64,000 bases of DNA from the NCBI GenBank assembly GCA_011800155.1, contig CM022375.1, positions 2,728,001 to 2,792,000 of the forward strand. Direction: 5' to 3'. The notes below the pieces were generated by a model. That model was not told the origin of the DNA. It was given only the letters and a program-made list of their open reading frames with translations, and did not search any database. The stretch is from Flammulina velutipes. Its lineage: Eukaryota > Basidiomycota > Agaricomycetes > Agaricales > Physalacriaceae. The translations under genes were made by a program, and so were the position numbers. Shown here piece after piece: positions 23,000 to 36,000 of the stretch. Positions within the stretch are counted from its first letter, which is position 1. Every line of letters begins with the position of its first letter.

Positions 23000-24450
23000 T
23001 GGCACCTCCGTCTCCAGCGGAATACTCCTCGTCGAGCCCGAATCCATCATTTCTCCAGCCCTTCCTTCTAGTTGACATCATAAACCAGGAGCCTGACCCC
23101 TTCCAACGAACGAATATATCTCCGTCCATGAGCGCGAGCCGCCATACGCCGTCCGTGATCGCCTCATCATGTGCCCAATAGAACGACCAGAGGAATGAGC
23201 GATATTCGGGGGGAGCTGAGCGACAGTCCGGCTACTCGCGAAATCTTATAGATGGTCGAAGAAATCGGAAGGAGCAACGAATTGGAGTATGCCGATAGGT
23301 GGCTTGCGATGGGCGCATCGCTAGCAATGCAGGGATTTAAATGCACGGCGTCAGTAGATTGTCCATAGCACACGATGGGCGTCTCTCAAGTAGTCGCAGC
23401 TCATAACTAGGGGTAGGGTTAGATCTATGCCAAACGGTTTATGCAAGGACATACCACAACTAGACAATGAAGCAGCTACGGTCAAGTCATCCCGAGAGCG
23501 CAGCCTTCTATTCGGGCGACGTGACACTTGCATATGATGGGGCTGATTCATGGGTCAAATCCGGGCGAAAACGTCGAAACGATCGTGGTCGATGGTCCTC
23601 TATCGCATATCATCATCTCGCGAAGCCTGTCCTCCCATAATTTCAGCTGTTTGTGTCGATGTGAGAGGCATATGCGTACCAGTGTCCCATGAAGAATACT
23701 AGGGTGGTTTTTCAAGCGATATCTTGGATGGAGGTTAGAAGTCTGCCAGACGGATGTGTAAGCACGCACGCACGAACGCACGAGCGACGACAATCAATAG
23801 AGTATATCGCAGCCACCAATGCGATATCTACACATGGGATGGTGGTAGGCTTTAGCTCGGCGTCGTCGCCAGCTAGGGTGATGTTTTCAATTGCTTTGGC
23901 AAAGGCCGTGAAGCAGATAACCGAGAGAGGTCTAGCGTTGGTGGTGAGCAATGTGCAAGACAGAGGCGGCACAGCGACGTACAGTAAAGATTCTGTCAGC
24001 TGTGACTACCTCTTAGGCGCCTGATTCCTGACTGATCCTGACACACCGTAGACGAGACAGCGTCGCTCGACGGGGTCGTGGGCATAACAACGACGCGTCC
24101 AAGTGACTGTGTGCAGGTTAAAATAAGAAATGGGGCAGTGTGATGATCAGAGAGATGATACGAGGCGTGGGGCAGGCATGGTACGACGACTAGCTAATGA
24201 ACGAGGACCCCGTGTATGAGCTAGCGAACGTCAATTTTTTTTCTGAACGCTTGCGTTGCATTGACGACCAGAAAATCGAGCGAGGAAAACGCGAAACATG
24301 TGTAGAATTAGACAGATATTTTTCGCGATGAAAAGGCAGCAATTGAAGCAGAAGACTGGAGGTAGTGACAGTTCAAAAGCAAGAGGTTTCGCCAAACGAA
24401 CCCGGATACGGCTCGCGGACCGTAATGATCCGGGAGACGCCACGAAGCTA
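23000..24450 (-). repeat. R1 dispersed degenerate repeat, copy 3
   Basis: On the minus strand it starts near 24440 with CATTACGGTCCGCGAGCCGT. It then carries the conserved CGTACGTCGCTGTG-like block (about 23975) and the CTAACCCTACC box (about 23405-23415). More diverged than the copies at 17680 and 55700. Boundaries approximate. Confidence 0.45.
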
Positions 24451-24790
24451 CAGAGCTTGTCTAATTCATACAATTCTCGAAATTGGAGCTACAGCTCAAA
24501 TGGAAGACTTGTGGGAGGTAATTTGTGGACCGAAAATGGATATTGATCTGCGCCACAGGACTGCTCCAGTAATGAGCAATCATCTACCATCGGGGAGCTA
24601 TCTATGAATGGATATCAGCTAGGTGAGCTTGATTGTTCGTTCTGACAAGTACAAGGAAAAGGGGACAGCCCGATCGATTGTGACTTACAATCCATTTTCC
24701 ACTCACAAACAAGAGAATTCTATAGAACAATGGAGGAGTATCCTTTATATGAGCTCCGTTTCCCAACTCCTTCCTTTCCCACTTGTTACT

Positions 24791-26329
24791 ATGTCCACTA
24801 CAATCCGTTCCCTTCCTACCGAGACGCTCACCGAAATATTTCAACACGCATTCCTCTCCCAGACCGTAGAGGAGTGGCACAAACACGCACTCCCACATCT
24901 CCGCCTGGTTTCGCGCTACTGGGATGCGATAATATTGGGATTGCCACTACTATGGACCTCTCTACTTGTCACCGAAGTATCCGCACATCAACCTGGTCGA
25001 TCCCCATTCGAATCCACGCACATAAGGATCGCACGTAGTCGACAGCTTCCCCTCGCCATCACCATCCGATTGGAAACTCCTACTCGTTCCAAAGTCTTTG
25101 ACGAGAAAGACGGCGCCGTATTGGGCGATATGATCTTGAAGCTGGCTCCCCGCATTGCCTCTCTCGAGCTACGCACCGAGTCCCGCGCTCTCCAGGCTGC
25201 CATCCTCTTTCCCCTAAGGAGCGCCTCAATGCCTCTCCTCCGTTCAGTCTCTCACATCGGGTGCGAAAATTCAGAACTCGGAGACTCTCCCGACTTTTCT
25301 GGATTCATAGAAGAGGACTATCATTGCATCTACGAGGCTGTTCTTCAAATTCCCGGAATGGGGAACAGGGAGATGCTGAATGAGGAAGGCAAACGTCGAT
25401 ACCCCGTCCTCGAGGATGTCAAAATCACTGGAGCACTTTATCATTGGGATTGGTTCCCTATCATGCATGGTATGCGTCGACTGAGCATGCATATACAGCC
25501 CTGGGGCACTCGCCAATCCATGAGGGAACTCATCGTAATGCTCCTCCCAGTCAGAGAAACTTTGGAGGTCTTGGAACTTGTGGATGTTATGCGACCCTTT
25601 GGGGATAGCGAGGCATTCTTCGTTGAACCCGTCGTTTTCAAGAAGTTGGAGGTTCTTTCCCTTGGGTATCAATATCCCGAGATAGCCGAAGCATTCTTGG
25701 TGTCCGTGAGGATGCCGGCTTTGGTGGATCTTACACTCACCTATACATCCATTGGCCGCGAGACATACGATGAAAGAGATTGCCGTCACCTCCACCTAGT
25801 CCTTGCGCTCATTCGGCTCTCCCCGCTCGCCCTGATAAGGTCCCTTTCTTTGAATGGTGTTGTCTTCTGCGGGCTTCACAAGTGGAAGATCGAAATACCG
25901 CTCCCAGAGAATGTATCAGACGCTGAACGCATATTCTATGCAGAATCTTTGAATCTGGTGGATTTCACACCGATTTATGGTCATCGGCTTATGCCGTTGC
26001 TGATATTTTTTCTCTACAAGTTCACCTCACTCAAGCATCTGATCTTCAACGATTGTCGAGGAGATTACGAGGGATTGAATCTCATGGAAGAAATTGGTGA
26101 CTTCTGGCAGCTCGGGTGTTTCCCGACGCTGGAGAGTTTCCACCTGGACGGGCCTCCGAACGGGCTCCTCAACATGGTGTCCATGGTGGAAAATGATAAG
26201 CTCTTTGGGTATAGACCACATCCGTTGCAAATAACCGTTGGAGAGAGGCTAGAGAGCGCATTATCGGAGGACGAGAAAGCAGAGTTAGATCATTATACGA
26301 AGGTATTGGCCAATTGCGAAGTGAGGTGA
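24791..26329 (+). CDS. Type I F-box-like protein (512 aa)
   Basis: Intact single-exon gene. The ORF is open from 24623, but I start at ATG 24791 (MSTTIRSLPTETLTEIF), where all type I paralogues begin. A weak TATA-like CTTTATAT (24743-24750) lies within the longer frame. F-box-like domain at residues about 5-60 (LPTETLTEIF ... ALPHLRLVSRYWDAIIL ... LWTSLLV). LRR-like body with LEVLELVDV, LEVLSLGYQ, LVDLTLTYT, IRSLSLNGVVF and LKHLIFNDC. Tail SEDEKAELDHYTKVL. The octamer TGCGCCAC is 240 bp upstream (24549-24556). Closest in style to the 3086-4612 gene. Confidence 0.88.
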   Translation: MSTTIRSLPTETLTEIFQHAFLSQTVEEWHKHALPHLRLVSRYWDAIILGLPLLWTSLLVTEVSAHQPGRSPFESTHIRIARSRQLPLAITIRLETPTRSKVFDEKDGAVLGDMILKLAPRIASLELRTESRALQAAILFPLRSASMPLLRSVSHIGCENSELGDSPDFSGFIEEDYHCIYEAVLQIPGMGNREMLNEEGKRRYPVLEDVKITGALYHWDWFPIMHGMRRLSMHIQPWGTRQSMRELIVMLLPVRETLEVLELVDVMRPFGDSEAFFVEPVVFKKLEVLSLGYQYPEIAEAFLVSVRMPALVDLTLTYTSIGRETYDERDCRHLHLVLALIRLSPLALIRSLSLNGVVFCGLHKWKIEIPLPENVSDAERIFYAESLNLVDFTPIYGHRLMPLLIFFLYKFTSLKHLIFNDCRGDYEGLNLMEEIGDFWQLGCFPTLESFHLDGPPNGLLNMVSMVENDKLFGYRPHPLQITVGERLESALSEDEKAELDHYTKVLANCEVR

Positions 26330-26984
26330 CGAAATGTATAATAATGTATTCCTTCTATCGAAAGTACTCATGAGCACGACTTGTTATCTATGACTCGCTA
26401 CATCGTTCCATATCGTACCAATAATATACAAAGTGTGGCGCCGATTGATCGACCGGCCAGGGACTTCGCACTTGCCCCATCATCCCCATCCTGCCGGAAG
26501 GTGCTTCCCCCTTTGTCCTCCAATCACTTTCGGACGGTTTTCATTATGCGAAGACCCTCTTTTCGAACGGATCAGTCTTTGCCGTCAAATTCGAGAATCG
26601 GAGCTGCAAGTGTGTTGTTTTGACCACCACGGTCTCTACAGCGCTTCTATTCAAGCTGCTATGTGTCGGAATGAAGCCCTTGACTTGATAAGACGTTAGA
26701 ATAGCATGTGCCTCCGCCTACGTCGCGGGTGGACAATAAGCAGCATCTCATTGTCATCTCAAGGATGATTTTACCCATACAGTCTCATACGGTACAACAT
26801 GTAATCTATCATGCCCTCTTTATATAGGACCCGAAAATGTAAAACAACGTCAGTACCTCTCACGCCGAAATTCCACCTCTTTTCAGCGCAAGATACACAT
26901 ATCTATTCATGATTTTTAGACATTGATACACATATCGAAACACCCCTCCTCCTACTCCTCCTCCTCGTCGTCGTCGTCGATATC
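26330..26984. other. Intergenic, no gene recognised
   Basis: AT-rich 3' flank of the type I gene and spacer to a type III relic. I see no conserved frames. Confidence 0.4.
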
Positions 26985-27455
26985 ACTGTCATAATCCACT
27001 TGTCGTATTTCTGCAATACCAAGAGCTGCCATACATCTCTTGACTTCCTTGAGCTGCGCTACGTCGTCTTGTGCTTCGCTTCCGAAAAGGGGCGAGGCGT
27101 CTTCTCCCGCTTTTCTCGGGAATACGTACGTTGGTATATGTCTCTCCAATCCCCGAATTCGTCTGCTGTCAACCGGGGCGACTTCAACGTGCCTCCGATA
27201 TCTATCTATCTTTGCAGTGTGGCGAGTACACGGAGCAGCTCGAGGCACACGAAGGCGGGGTAGGTGTCACCTATATTCCGGTTCGTTCTTGACAAGACCG
27301 CCCCATTTGCCCGCGTTGATCCAGGAGTGAATGTACTTGCGAAAATTGAGAGACTTGAGGATATTGGCGGAATAGTAGAAGGCTGGTGGAGTGTCGTATA
27401 TCAATCCACGAATGCTGATTACATTGCCGTCACGGTTGACGTTGGACGAATGTAG
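26985..27455 (+). pseudogene. Relic of a type III F-box-like gene
   Basis: The segment CACTTGTCGTATTTCTGCAA plus the following CCAAGAGCTGCCATACATCTCTTGAC aligns with the part of 21610-22546 encoding LSYVCTTKSSHTLTRLL (here LSYFCNTKSCHTSLDFL). Downstream a frame at 27264-27455 begins with RFVLDKTA (compare RFVLDVSE) and ends in a stop. The 5' part including the F-box is absent and at least one frameshift separates the pieces. The acidic antisense frame here is a shadow. Confidence 0.5.
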
Positions 27456-27554
27456 CTTGTTCAGACGAACATCGAAAACATATATATCTATTTTAGCCGA
27501 AGTGCAAACAATAATTTTGTTACATAGATTGTGACCCAGCGGTACAGATATAAT

Positions 27555-28831
27555 TCAACCACCAGGCTCGTGCGCCCCCGCCTTGTCGGGCCAAATGATG
27601 TCTCCCGCCATGCTCCCATCACGCAACTTCGCTACGACGAGCGGGAAATTTCGCACCAATTCACGTTCTGCGGCTTCATACAGCTTTGTAAGATCTTCCA
27701 TTTCAGGTTCGACCCGAACTTCCAGGTTGAACCTTTCCACTTTTAACGGTGCCAACGCCTCGTCCCTGGCGGCGTTCTTGTGACTACTACCAAGCTGGTG
27801 GCCGAATAGGTGAACCCGCATCGTGACGAGCCTCAGATTACCAGAGGAGAGGTTATCGTAGATGGTGGTCGCCGACGCAGCGTTGGCATCGAACGTGAAC
27901 TTGCGGACTTTCGGAGGAAACGTCAGTGAAACTGGCTCGTGGAAGGAGCTGACCCAGTTGCATTCTGGTTGTATATCAGCAGAAGCACAAAAGGAAGGAC
28001 ATGTAGCTTACTTCCAGGCTCATCGAGCTCCAGTGTAGTCAGTGTCGTCTTGAAATTCTGCAGGAGCCCGTTGAAGCGCAGAGTTCGGCAGGAGCCCGTG
28101 CAATCAGACAATGTGAAGTTTTCGACATTCGGGAATGGAGATTTGGTGCTGGAAATGAGGTCGAGGAGGATGAGGTCCGATGTGTTTGACACTGTGAGCG
28201 ATAGGCGAGTTATGTTGGGGAGGGGTTTCGGAGCTTCAAAGTCGTAGGTATCCCATTCGAATGGCGTGCAATCCTTAAAGCCAGTATGGTTATCCCAAAG
28301 AGCTCGATATATGGTCGCTGCTGTTGGCCAAGCTTTGTAGGTGATCGCCTTTAGCTCCTTTATGACCAAGGATGACATTGTCAGAGTGGTGAGGCGGGGG
28401 ATTGCATGGAGATGGCTGAAGAACGAGGACATCTCCACGAAGCCATTGGTGAAGGTGAGCGTTGTCAGGGATGAATATTGGGCCAAACAGGAAGATAGGT
28501 TTTCGGCGTTGTAGAACGAAGTCGTTAACCATTCAAACGTAAGGTCTTGAACGTTGACGGCGTTGGTGATTATGGGATAAACCTGCGTATTGTTTGACCT
28601 GATGAAGAGGGAGAGTGTTCGAATTAATACACAAATTTCTGGTGCATTTTCGATGATGGGGGAAATTGGTGCGCGGCTGCGATTTCCGTCTGCGTGGCGT
28701 ACATTCTTGAAGCGGCGCGCGCGAATGGCAGGGATTGCGCCTTTCCAGGCAAGACCTAAAGAGCATAGAGCCTGTTTGTCATCTGATAGTAGACATACAA
28801 TGATTTCGAATATGTCTGCCGGGATATCCAT
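27555..28831 (-). CDS. Type II F-box-like protein (409 aa), divergent member
   Basis: Two exons, 28831-28012 and 27964-27555. I place the 47-nt intron GTAAGC...ACCAG because only this acceptor puts the second exon (SLTFPPKVRKFTFDA ...) in frame with exon 1, in register with LTLPPNMEHF of the 6992 gene. Start MDIPADIFEIIVCLL. F-box-like LLSDDKQALCSLGLAW and AIPAIRARRFKNV. LRR-like body with LTTLTFTNG, LTTLTMSSLVI and the family block YDFEAPKPLPNITRLSLTVS. The C-terminal exon is longer than in paralogues and Asn/Asp/Glu-rich, ending in AHEPGG. A TATAAAT at 28941-28947 lies 110 bp upstream, and a short uORF precedes the start. It is the only type II member next to the gene-poor centre. Confidence 0.8.
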
Positions 28832-31800
28832 TTGACTCCTATTAGTTTTTGAGGTGACGGTAGGGAAGAGAAATCGTTCGCGCGGTCCGATATTCCGACG
28901 CCGCCATGTTATCATCCCACAAGTTTTCTACCTTCCCGGCATTTATACAATGTATCTTCTTTGGAAAAACTTTTCTTATTTTAGCAGTAAGATACACCTC
29001 TGGCTTCAGTTTCCTCCTCGACGCCACAGAGTTCCATTCCGGGCCGAACATCCGTACTTCATTTTCCGACCATCGTCATCCGTCCTGCGCATCAGGCTAT
29101 AAGTGTATCAGCGCGCTCTCTGGGAATTTTTACCTGATATGCATCCTAGAATATCCTCAGTGCATGTCGCGTCGTATCTGCGATTCTGTCTTTCCGTAAT
29201 CCGGATATACTCGTACCTCGCCGACGACTGCCTATCTACAGAGCTCTCTACTAATAACGATACATGGCTTCTTCTGGTGGCCTTCCCGAGTAAAGTTCCC
29301 CCTCACATTGCCCCGTAATTCGCACTCTCTAAAAAAAGCCACCTCTACTACCCCGTCGTCTTTACTTCTCTCCTGTTTACTGGCAATTTTTCCTCTTACC
29401 TTTTCAACGTTGAATGATTCTAGGCTTCCTTACAGTGATCATGGATTTCTTTGCCACTGGGTTGGAACGAAAGGTGATTGTTCAAACCTCCCATAATGCA
29501 AACGGACTCGGAAGCTCTGTAAGTCCCGTTAGATCACCATTTTCGCCGATTATTCCTGGTCATCGAGCATGTGCAGCACTGAATCCCGCCACTTGCATAC
29601 CTTATTTCACCCGCAGATTCCGTGCATCTTGGCGTTAATCTGGTCATGTTTGCTACTCGCCTTCACATCTTCGGTCTTGAAAGATCTGGTTCCCGCTGAC
29701 GCATGTCCTCTCTGACACATGTCGTCGCCTTGATGTTTTCTGCGCTCGGTCCTACTGCATTCGTTCTCGTCTTGTCAGATTTACCGCTGTCCCTCCGTCT
29801 TATGCCCGCTATTCAGTGTCGCCGACAGGCGCAGCCCTTGGATCGCAGAAACAGTTATTTTAGATACGCTAATGGTATAGATCCGAGGCTGGTAGACTGG
29901 TATCACCGTTCGAACGGCAGACACCGTCGATCCTCTCGGGATTGTATTTTCCTGGCTCAGTACCGGTCGCTCCAGGCCATTTCTATCACCTATCCCCACC
30001 CACAATTGCGCATCTACGATCTGGGGGACTGAACATGTTCTATGACTCGAGGTACTCTCAGCGGCCTCGACTGGTTGCCTTGCACATACTCATCTTATTC
30101 ACAATCTATGGAGAACAACTTACATTAATTTGAGAAGTAAGAGGAACTGTGGGTAAGATTCCTTTTTGGGGATGTTTTCTAACTCGCTTTACACGTCGTG
30201 TTTTCCGAGTGAGTGTAATCATCTAAATTTGATTGTTATGCGAACATCTTACGGCTATTGATTAGGATGCCATAGTCTTTCTGAGTCTGAATATAGTGGT
30301 TCTCTCGCTGGCGCTTTTAGGAGAATACATCCCGGAATAGCGGGTCTCCGTTATACATCTACCGGCCGGGATGGCCATAGATGTGGCGCGTATCGCATCA
30401 TCCCACTTTCAAGCAAACTATTTGGATTTTCCCTCGACTCGATGTGTTCCTGACGGTGTTCTTTTTTGCTCCTCAAGAATCACATCAACTTAGAACTCCA
30501 TTTCCGGTACGCAAATCATCTTTATTCCAACTTGGGAACAAGGCAATTCTGAAACGCGACTGTCAGCCGATATACGTAGATCTGGAATAAGTTCCGAAGT
30601 GCTTGTTCATTTCAGCCAAGATAGCTCGAACATCGAACATGTCTTCCTATCCATACCATCTTTCTCCCACATATGTAACGTCTGCTTCCCCCGATCAGGT
30701 GAACAAGCAGTCGGCCATCATCCTTCTGAACTTTCTCCTGGTCTTTCTTTGCGCACATGGCTCAACTTCCTTCGGTCCTTGCCGGCATGGATGTATGCGG
30801 ATGACGTGCCCTCTGGCGTAGCTCGTTTATCATGATCTCTATGGTGTAGAAGGATGGTGCGTCACACGCCATTTACAGAGAACGCCACAAGAAGAAAGTT
30901 TTCATGGGGCTCTGCGGCTTATACAGGTATGTCACATATGTTTTCTTATCAGTGGCGTATTTGAGCTCCCTATGTACCTCTCCGTTATCCCCAGCCCACT
31001 CAAGCTCCGTGCCAATTTGCGCCACCAATATCCTTCTTACGTTCTCTGCGTTCTCTAGCACACTCAGTCAAAGCAAGGGCTTGAACGTCCTGGGATACGG
31101 ATAATTATGCCCATAGCGACTTAGTGTCTACGCCCTGCAACTGTAGACCACGCCAAGTGAACTTTATATGTGAGACTACCAAAACCTTCGATGAAAATTT
31201 GAGCAGGGACAAGGTGTTTAGGTCCCCGGTACCAAATCTCAAGGTATAATCCAGTATAATTATTCTCTGCTTTTCTTCTTCCCTCCTTTAGGCTAGCTAC
31301 GAGTAGCTCCCGCTGTAGTCGTCGGGACGTACGTTTGACTTGATTGATTTCGAGACAACCACGGAACGTCTATCATACCCGTCGGATTAGAACTGCCTAC
31401 CTATCAAAAGGGAGCTATGATTGTGGCTGCTGATATCAGATACTGATTCCAACTCCCGGTAGGTGGCTCGGATAGATGTTCGAGCCAGCAGAGAAGGGTA
31501 TATGTGAGACGCAGAGATGCTCGCGGAGTTCGAATGAGCGAAGTCTTTATTTTAGATGCAAGACCCGTCGTCGAGGAATCCTGGATACCCAAATATAGGA
31601 TAGATTCGGATAGAGAGTTGTGTGGCGCTTGAGACCCTGCTTTGTATAGTTCATTAACTCAGGGTTCAGTCCACGCAACATGTACATGATCTAGACTACT
31701 TCAACGTTAAGTACAACCCTAAGAGCTTTCGTCATTTTCGGGCACATTATCTCGAAATGATCTGCGTCTTACGAGAAAGAGTCTTCTCTTCGCTGCCAGG

Positions 31801-32014
31801 GATCTTTACCCAATCTTACTACTGAATCTTTTGAACCTTCAAGATACAAACTGGAATAGCAAGCGAAACAAAGCGATATACAGACGAGGGGGGATATCTA
31901 GGAGTAGGAATGGTGGTGTACTACATCGGTTGGGTATTTTCTACAAACAATGGATTAGATACATATCGACGCCCTCGGTCGTCGGTAGGATAAAATAGAG
32001 TGTCCGTGTATCGA
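28832..32014. other. Gene-poor interval
   Basis: Over 3 kb without a convincing gene. It holds the promoter of the 27555-28831 gene, a possible membrane-protein remnant (29441-29715) and a hydrophobic 61-codon frame with MSSYPYHLSPTY (30639-30821). It also holds an octamer TGCGCCAC (31018-31025). The pyrimidine-rich composition around 29300-30900 gives many short frames. Confidence 0.4.
29441..29715 (+). pseudogene. Possible remnant of a multi-spanning membrane protein gene
   Basis: MDFFATGLERKVIVQ... (29441-29518), then a GT...CACCCGCAG intron (29519-29616), then IPCILALIWSCLLLAF (29617 on) stopping at 29715. The second exon is a membrane-spanning pattern that recalls a large agaricomycete family of hypothetical membrane proteins with an I-W-S/A-C helix. 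A downstream frame (ALMFSALGPTAFVLVLSD) could be the next helix but is out of frame. Weak evidence. Confidence 0.22.
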
Positions 32015-33075
32015 TCAACGATGCATTATACGTTCGGAAGAATAGGAGTGCCAACTGTCGAGTCCGTGATCGGCCTGACCACTAGAGTAATGGTTGAACG
32101 GCGGTAGCGTGCTCGAGTATGAATTTGAATGGGAGTGCTAGCGGGCATTATTTCAGCAGTCGGCGATGATTACTCAACGGGGCGAACATACCGTATATGA
32201 GTCGTCTTCCACCTTGACCGACGAGTAATGGGAGCCGTTGCGGTTGTTCGAAGGCGAATGCGTCGCGGAATGCATGTCTGGCTACACGGGTGAAGAAAAA
32301 AAGGACGTTACTAGGATCGAAAATTCGTCTCGCACAACCACTAGGGCAAGCATGCAGAGAAGATGATGGAATAGTACTCGCCGAAAATGGAGGACTTGAA
32401 GTCGAGCTTGACCCCGAGGGCGTGTTGGGAAGTTGGAAATGCGTCCCGCCGCCTCCGCCACCATTCATACCGTAGAGCGCGGTACCTGAGGCCGTAGGAT
32501 TGTGGGAGGAAACGTGTCCGTATGATGATCCATTGGGTATGGTGAGTGGTGGCGGAGGACGGAGATCGTTCATAGACGACGCGTGACTCTGCTGGGCGGG
32601 TTAGCCTCATACAACGGCGCAAGGGCGGGTAGAGCATGTCGGCGTACCAAATAAGGGTGATCGTCCATGTCTGGCTTGCGCCTTTTGTAATCACGCTCGC
32701 CATTACGCGTGTCGTTTGAAAGAGGCCGTCGGGATAGATCGAGAGGGCGGCCTCCCGCCTGTTCTTGGAGCATACGGCGCAGTTCTTCGTTCTCCTTCAA
32801 TAGACGACCGTTCTCTTGCTCCAGTTCGCGGATCTTCATCATGGGAGGTGGAAGGACGGATATTTGGTCGGGCGACAGGCCCATTTGCGATTGCAGCTTT
32901 GTTACGGTCTGCTCGAGCTGTAAAGAGACATTAGAAACACGGAAGGCCAACGGAACGTCGCGTCACTCACTTGGTCAATATAAGCCTTTCTCTTTGCCCG
33001 ATGTCGCGCTTGGGCTTTTGCATTACGGCTGCGCTCAGGGCGTTCAGAAGGTGCCGTACCACCGAGGGAAGACAT
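32015..33075 (-). CDS. bZIP transcription factor (278 aa)
   Basis: Five exons: 33075-32971, 32917-32648, 32591-32339, 32277-32192, 32137-32015. All junctions use GT-AG and the phases agree. The last two exons give a coherent Ser/His/Asn-rich tail (HSATHSPSNNRNGSHYSSV, then SYSSTLPPFNHYSSGQADHG). The basic region RNAKAQARHRAKRKAYI has the bZIP signature Asn18-x7-Arg26. The zipper follows from Leu36 (LEQTVTKLQSQMG), and after a Pro-rich break the coiled coil resumes (IRELEQENGRLLKENEELRRML). A KRRKP cluster may be a nuclear signal. It is expected to bind DNA as a dimer in the nucleus. Targets unknown. It is the only regulator-type gene in the window, unrelated to the flanking families. Confidence 0.88.
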
Positions 33076-36000
33076 CAGCAGTGATTGCCGTAAAGTGGGG
33101 GAAAGGAAACAGAGAGTCGACGTAACGCTGTATCTGTCTTATATGACAACGAGTTCCGAAACCGTGCTTTGACGCTTGCCAGTTTGGATTGATTTGTACT
33201 TTTGTATGTCGAATTTCTCGGCCTATTCGCTTTCCGAGGTCTCTCCAATTTAGGAAGAGCCCTTCCCTTCTTTCCCTGAGACCAAGCACGGAGTCAGATC
33301 TCCTCGAAGATCAAGCTAGGATTTGGTTCGCGCCTAGATCGTTTACCTGGTGAGCCGGACGCAGTTGGGTATATTCCCTCAAAGCCCTTCAGGCGTCCTT
33401 TCCCCCAGTCATACCACGAACTTTACAGTTCCCCAAACCACCCGGCACGACGGCAGTTGCACCTCGACAATAGACGTGCCTGAAAGGGTGCACCCAATGA
33501 TCGGTGACCTCAGAATACTTCCGAAATTCCTATATTTGGACGTATTCTTTCGCCCTTTGCCGATGCAGCAGGATGCAGCGTCGCACGGAAATCAAGATCT
33601 CCTGCCTGGAACGTGTCCCACAAGTGTGGCGCTATGATTATGATGAGGGACAGAACATTCGCAGAGACAAAGCCTCACTTTCTTCCTCGGATACCATGGC
33701 TGCGTTTAACCGCATTCACACCCTCGCAAATACCCTTCATGTTTAAACTGGCAGCCCAACATGGTACATGCAATCATCTACTCCGCCATCAGTTAACGAC
33801 GAATAGGAAGCTAGTTCATGCTTTGTGTGCGTCGCATGAGATTGCCGCGTGCTCTCTGTGTGGATGGTCTGCCTTGAGGGTAACTAAACACCCATGACGC
33901 ACTCAGAGTATCTACTACAGCCAATAAATTAAACTGCGCCACGGCCCCCAACTATTAAAATGAGCTTAGTAATCGCCGTGGGTGACGGCGGAATACTTGC
34001 ATCTAGTCAAATCCTATTCACCACGCTGCTTGTACTTTCTTCCTCGTCTATGTATTGTCTATGAACAAGCACGGCGACTACAAGTTCCCGTTGCAATTCA
34101 AGAATCAGCCACTCAACAAAAACGCGCCCTCATTCGTATCTCCAAGCGGAATGCCTCACCGGACATGAGGTCTAAAATGACGCCTCAATGGATACAATCG
34201 ATCAGCTTTGTGAGATGTCCGACCTACATGAACAATACTTATGGATAACGCCCTGTATGATCTCCAATTTAAAGGGAAATGCCGGACAGCCTGTGCATAA
34301 ATCTATGAATGTTCATGGCATTGCCTCGCCTTGCCGGCGGGATGGCATCCCACTACACTTCAGGGTGGTCCCAAGTCAATCGGAGGCCTTAGGGGGTAAG
34401 TTTCCCTCTGCTAACTAGTGTGCATTAATGGAGTCTATACGATTTAGATACGGCCATCTCCGTAGCTGTGGATCTTCCTTAGCCTATTGTCGACTGCGCG
34501 CTTAGACCAGAGTGCGAAAAGACGCGTGTACGACGGCGTTTGTAAGCGTCCAGGCATCACTTGTGGGACATAAAAATGACATCGTCAAAGACGCGAACAA
34601 GTTAATGTACGCTATGGCCGGAGAGAACTACGGGCAGGCCGCATTTTCTTCCCTCTGTGTATGATCAGATGCCAGCCTAGTTCATTGGAAACTTGAAGGA
34701 GACAAACACGAGAATCAGTGTCACGTCGGCTACCATTGATGACTCCCATTCCTGCCTCTCTAGGAATAGAAAATTCCTCCGTAGACGTTTAATGGATTCG
34801 TGGAGGGTTCCTGTCTCCCCAGTAACCAGTCTGCAAAATGTGAGACGCGGAATTTGAACGAATGTCGATTTCGTTGAGTTCCCTCAATCAGCGCTAATAG
34901 AGAAATAGGGAGACGCGTTAGTATCAGATGGAGCGGGAGGAAGTGGTACTAGTGGCTTGGCCATAGACCGAGCGTCCCGCGTTAGGAGATCTGATATGCG
35001 AGAGCGCCAATGTAGTAAGTCGATCCTCATTCTCGGGATCAACGGTCTTTAGTATTCACTCCGAAATAAGAGACTTTTCCGTCCGCTGTGTGCCTCGTCA
35101 CATTTACGACTACAAGAGAAAGATGTTGTACTCACCGAAAGTGACGTTTACTACCTCGCCGAGCGATATCCATCACCACGCCACAGTCATTACTCAGGGC
35201 CACGTGCGCGACACTGCCCATTGAACTCAATGCACGGATTCATCCAACCGGAGATGGCGGTAAACATCCACATCGACGACGATTGGATCGATTTGACCGT
35301 CGGCGTGTGAATATGAACGTCAGGCGTATCGTACCATTCGTACTCGAAGGGATAGTTGGTTGGGGCTCGGGACGTCCGCTCAGCATGATTTTGGTCTAGA
35401 CATTGATATCGGCCTGAGAAGAAGGGGAAGAAGCGATGTCATTGGTCAGGTGAACGTCCTCCGAGATCACCCAATTATGAAGATCGTGGAAAGACAATGT
35501 CCAAGTCGAGGACAAACTGACTTACATGTTAGGAAGTGCTCGCTACTCCACCTTCCATAACGATTATGCGGGTGACCGTGGAACAGAAGCGTGGCTGGTT
35601 CGAATTCGCAAAGTAAACACAACAGATATCGTTACTAGGATGCTCAGTCGCATAGTTTAGTACCCAAGAAGCGCGAACTTCGTACAGAAGAGGAAGGAAC
35701 GGTTATTTTGAGTTCTTCATTCAGAAAAGACCAAGTATACGCAGTATACAAAAATTCGGGGTAGATCTTACTCTCGAGGATGCGACGTAAAGAAGATGGG
35801 GCGGAGGATGCGCCGTTATTCGACGTAGATATCTGCGTAATCGAGTTCGCTAGTCGTCGACGTCCCGAGGAGAAGCTGCAGGATAAAAGCCTAGATTTGG
35901 GCTGATGCCACTTTGCTGTCGGAGCGGGATGATGGCGGTAAGAAGGCAGGACACGGATGTTCGGTCCGAACAATTTGCAATACAGTAATGTACGGATGAA

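Noticed and set aside
26952..27248. Minus-strand ORF with an acidic DDDDEEEE tail
   Set aside because: It lies opposite a recognisable type III F-box relic and the acidic run comes from a simple TCC/TCG repeat.
30651..30821. Short hydrophobic ORF ending in CPLA, considered as a pheromone precursor with a CaaX box
   Set aside because: Pro in the first aliphatic position is not a normal CaaX motif, and there is no pheromone receptor gene nearby.
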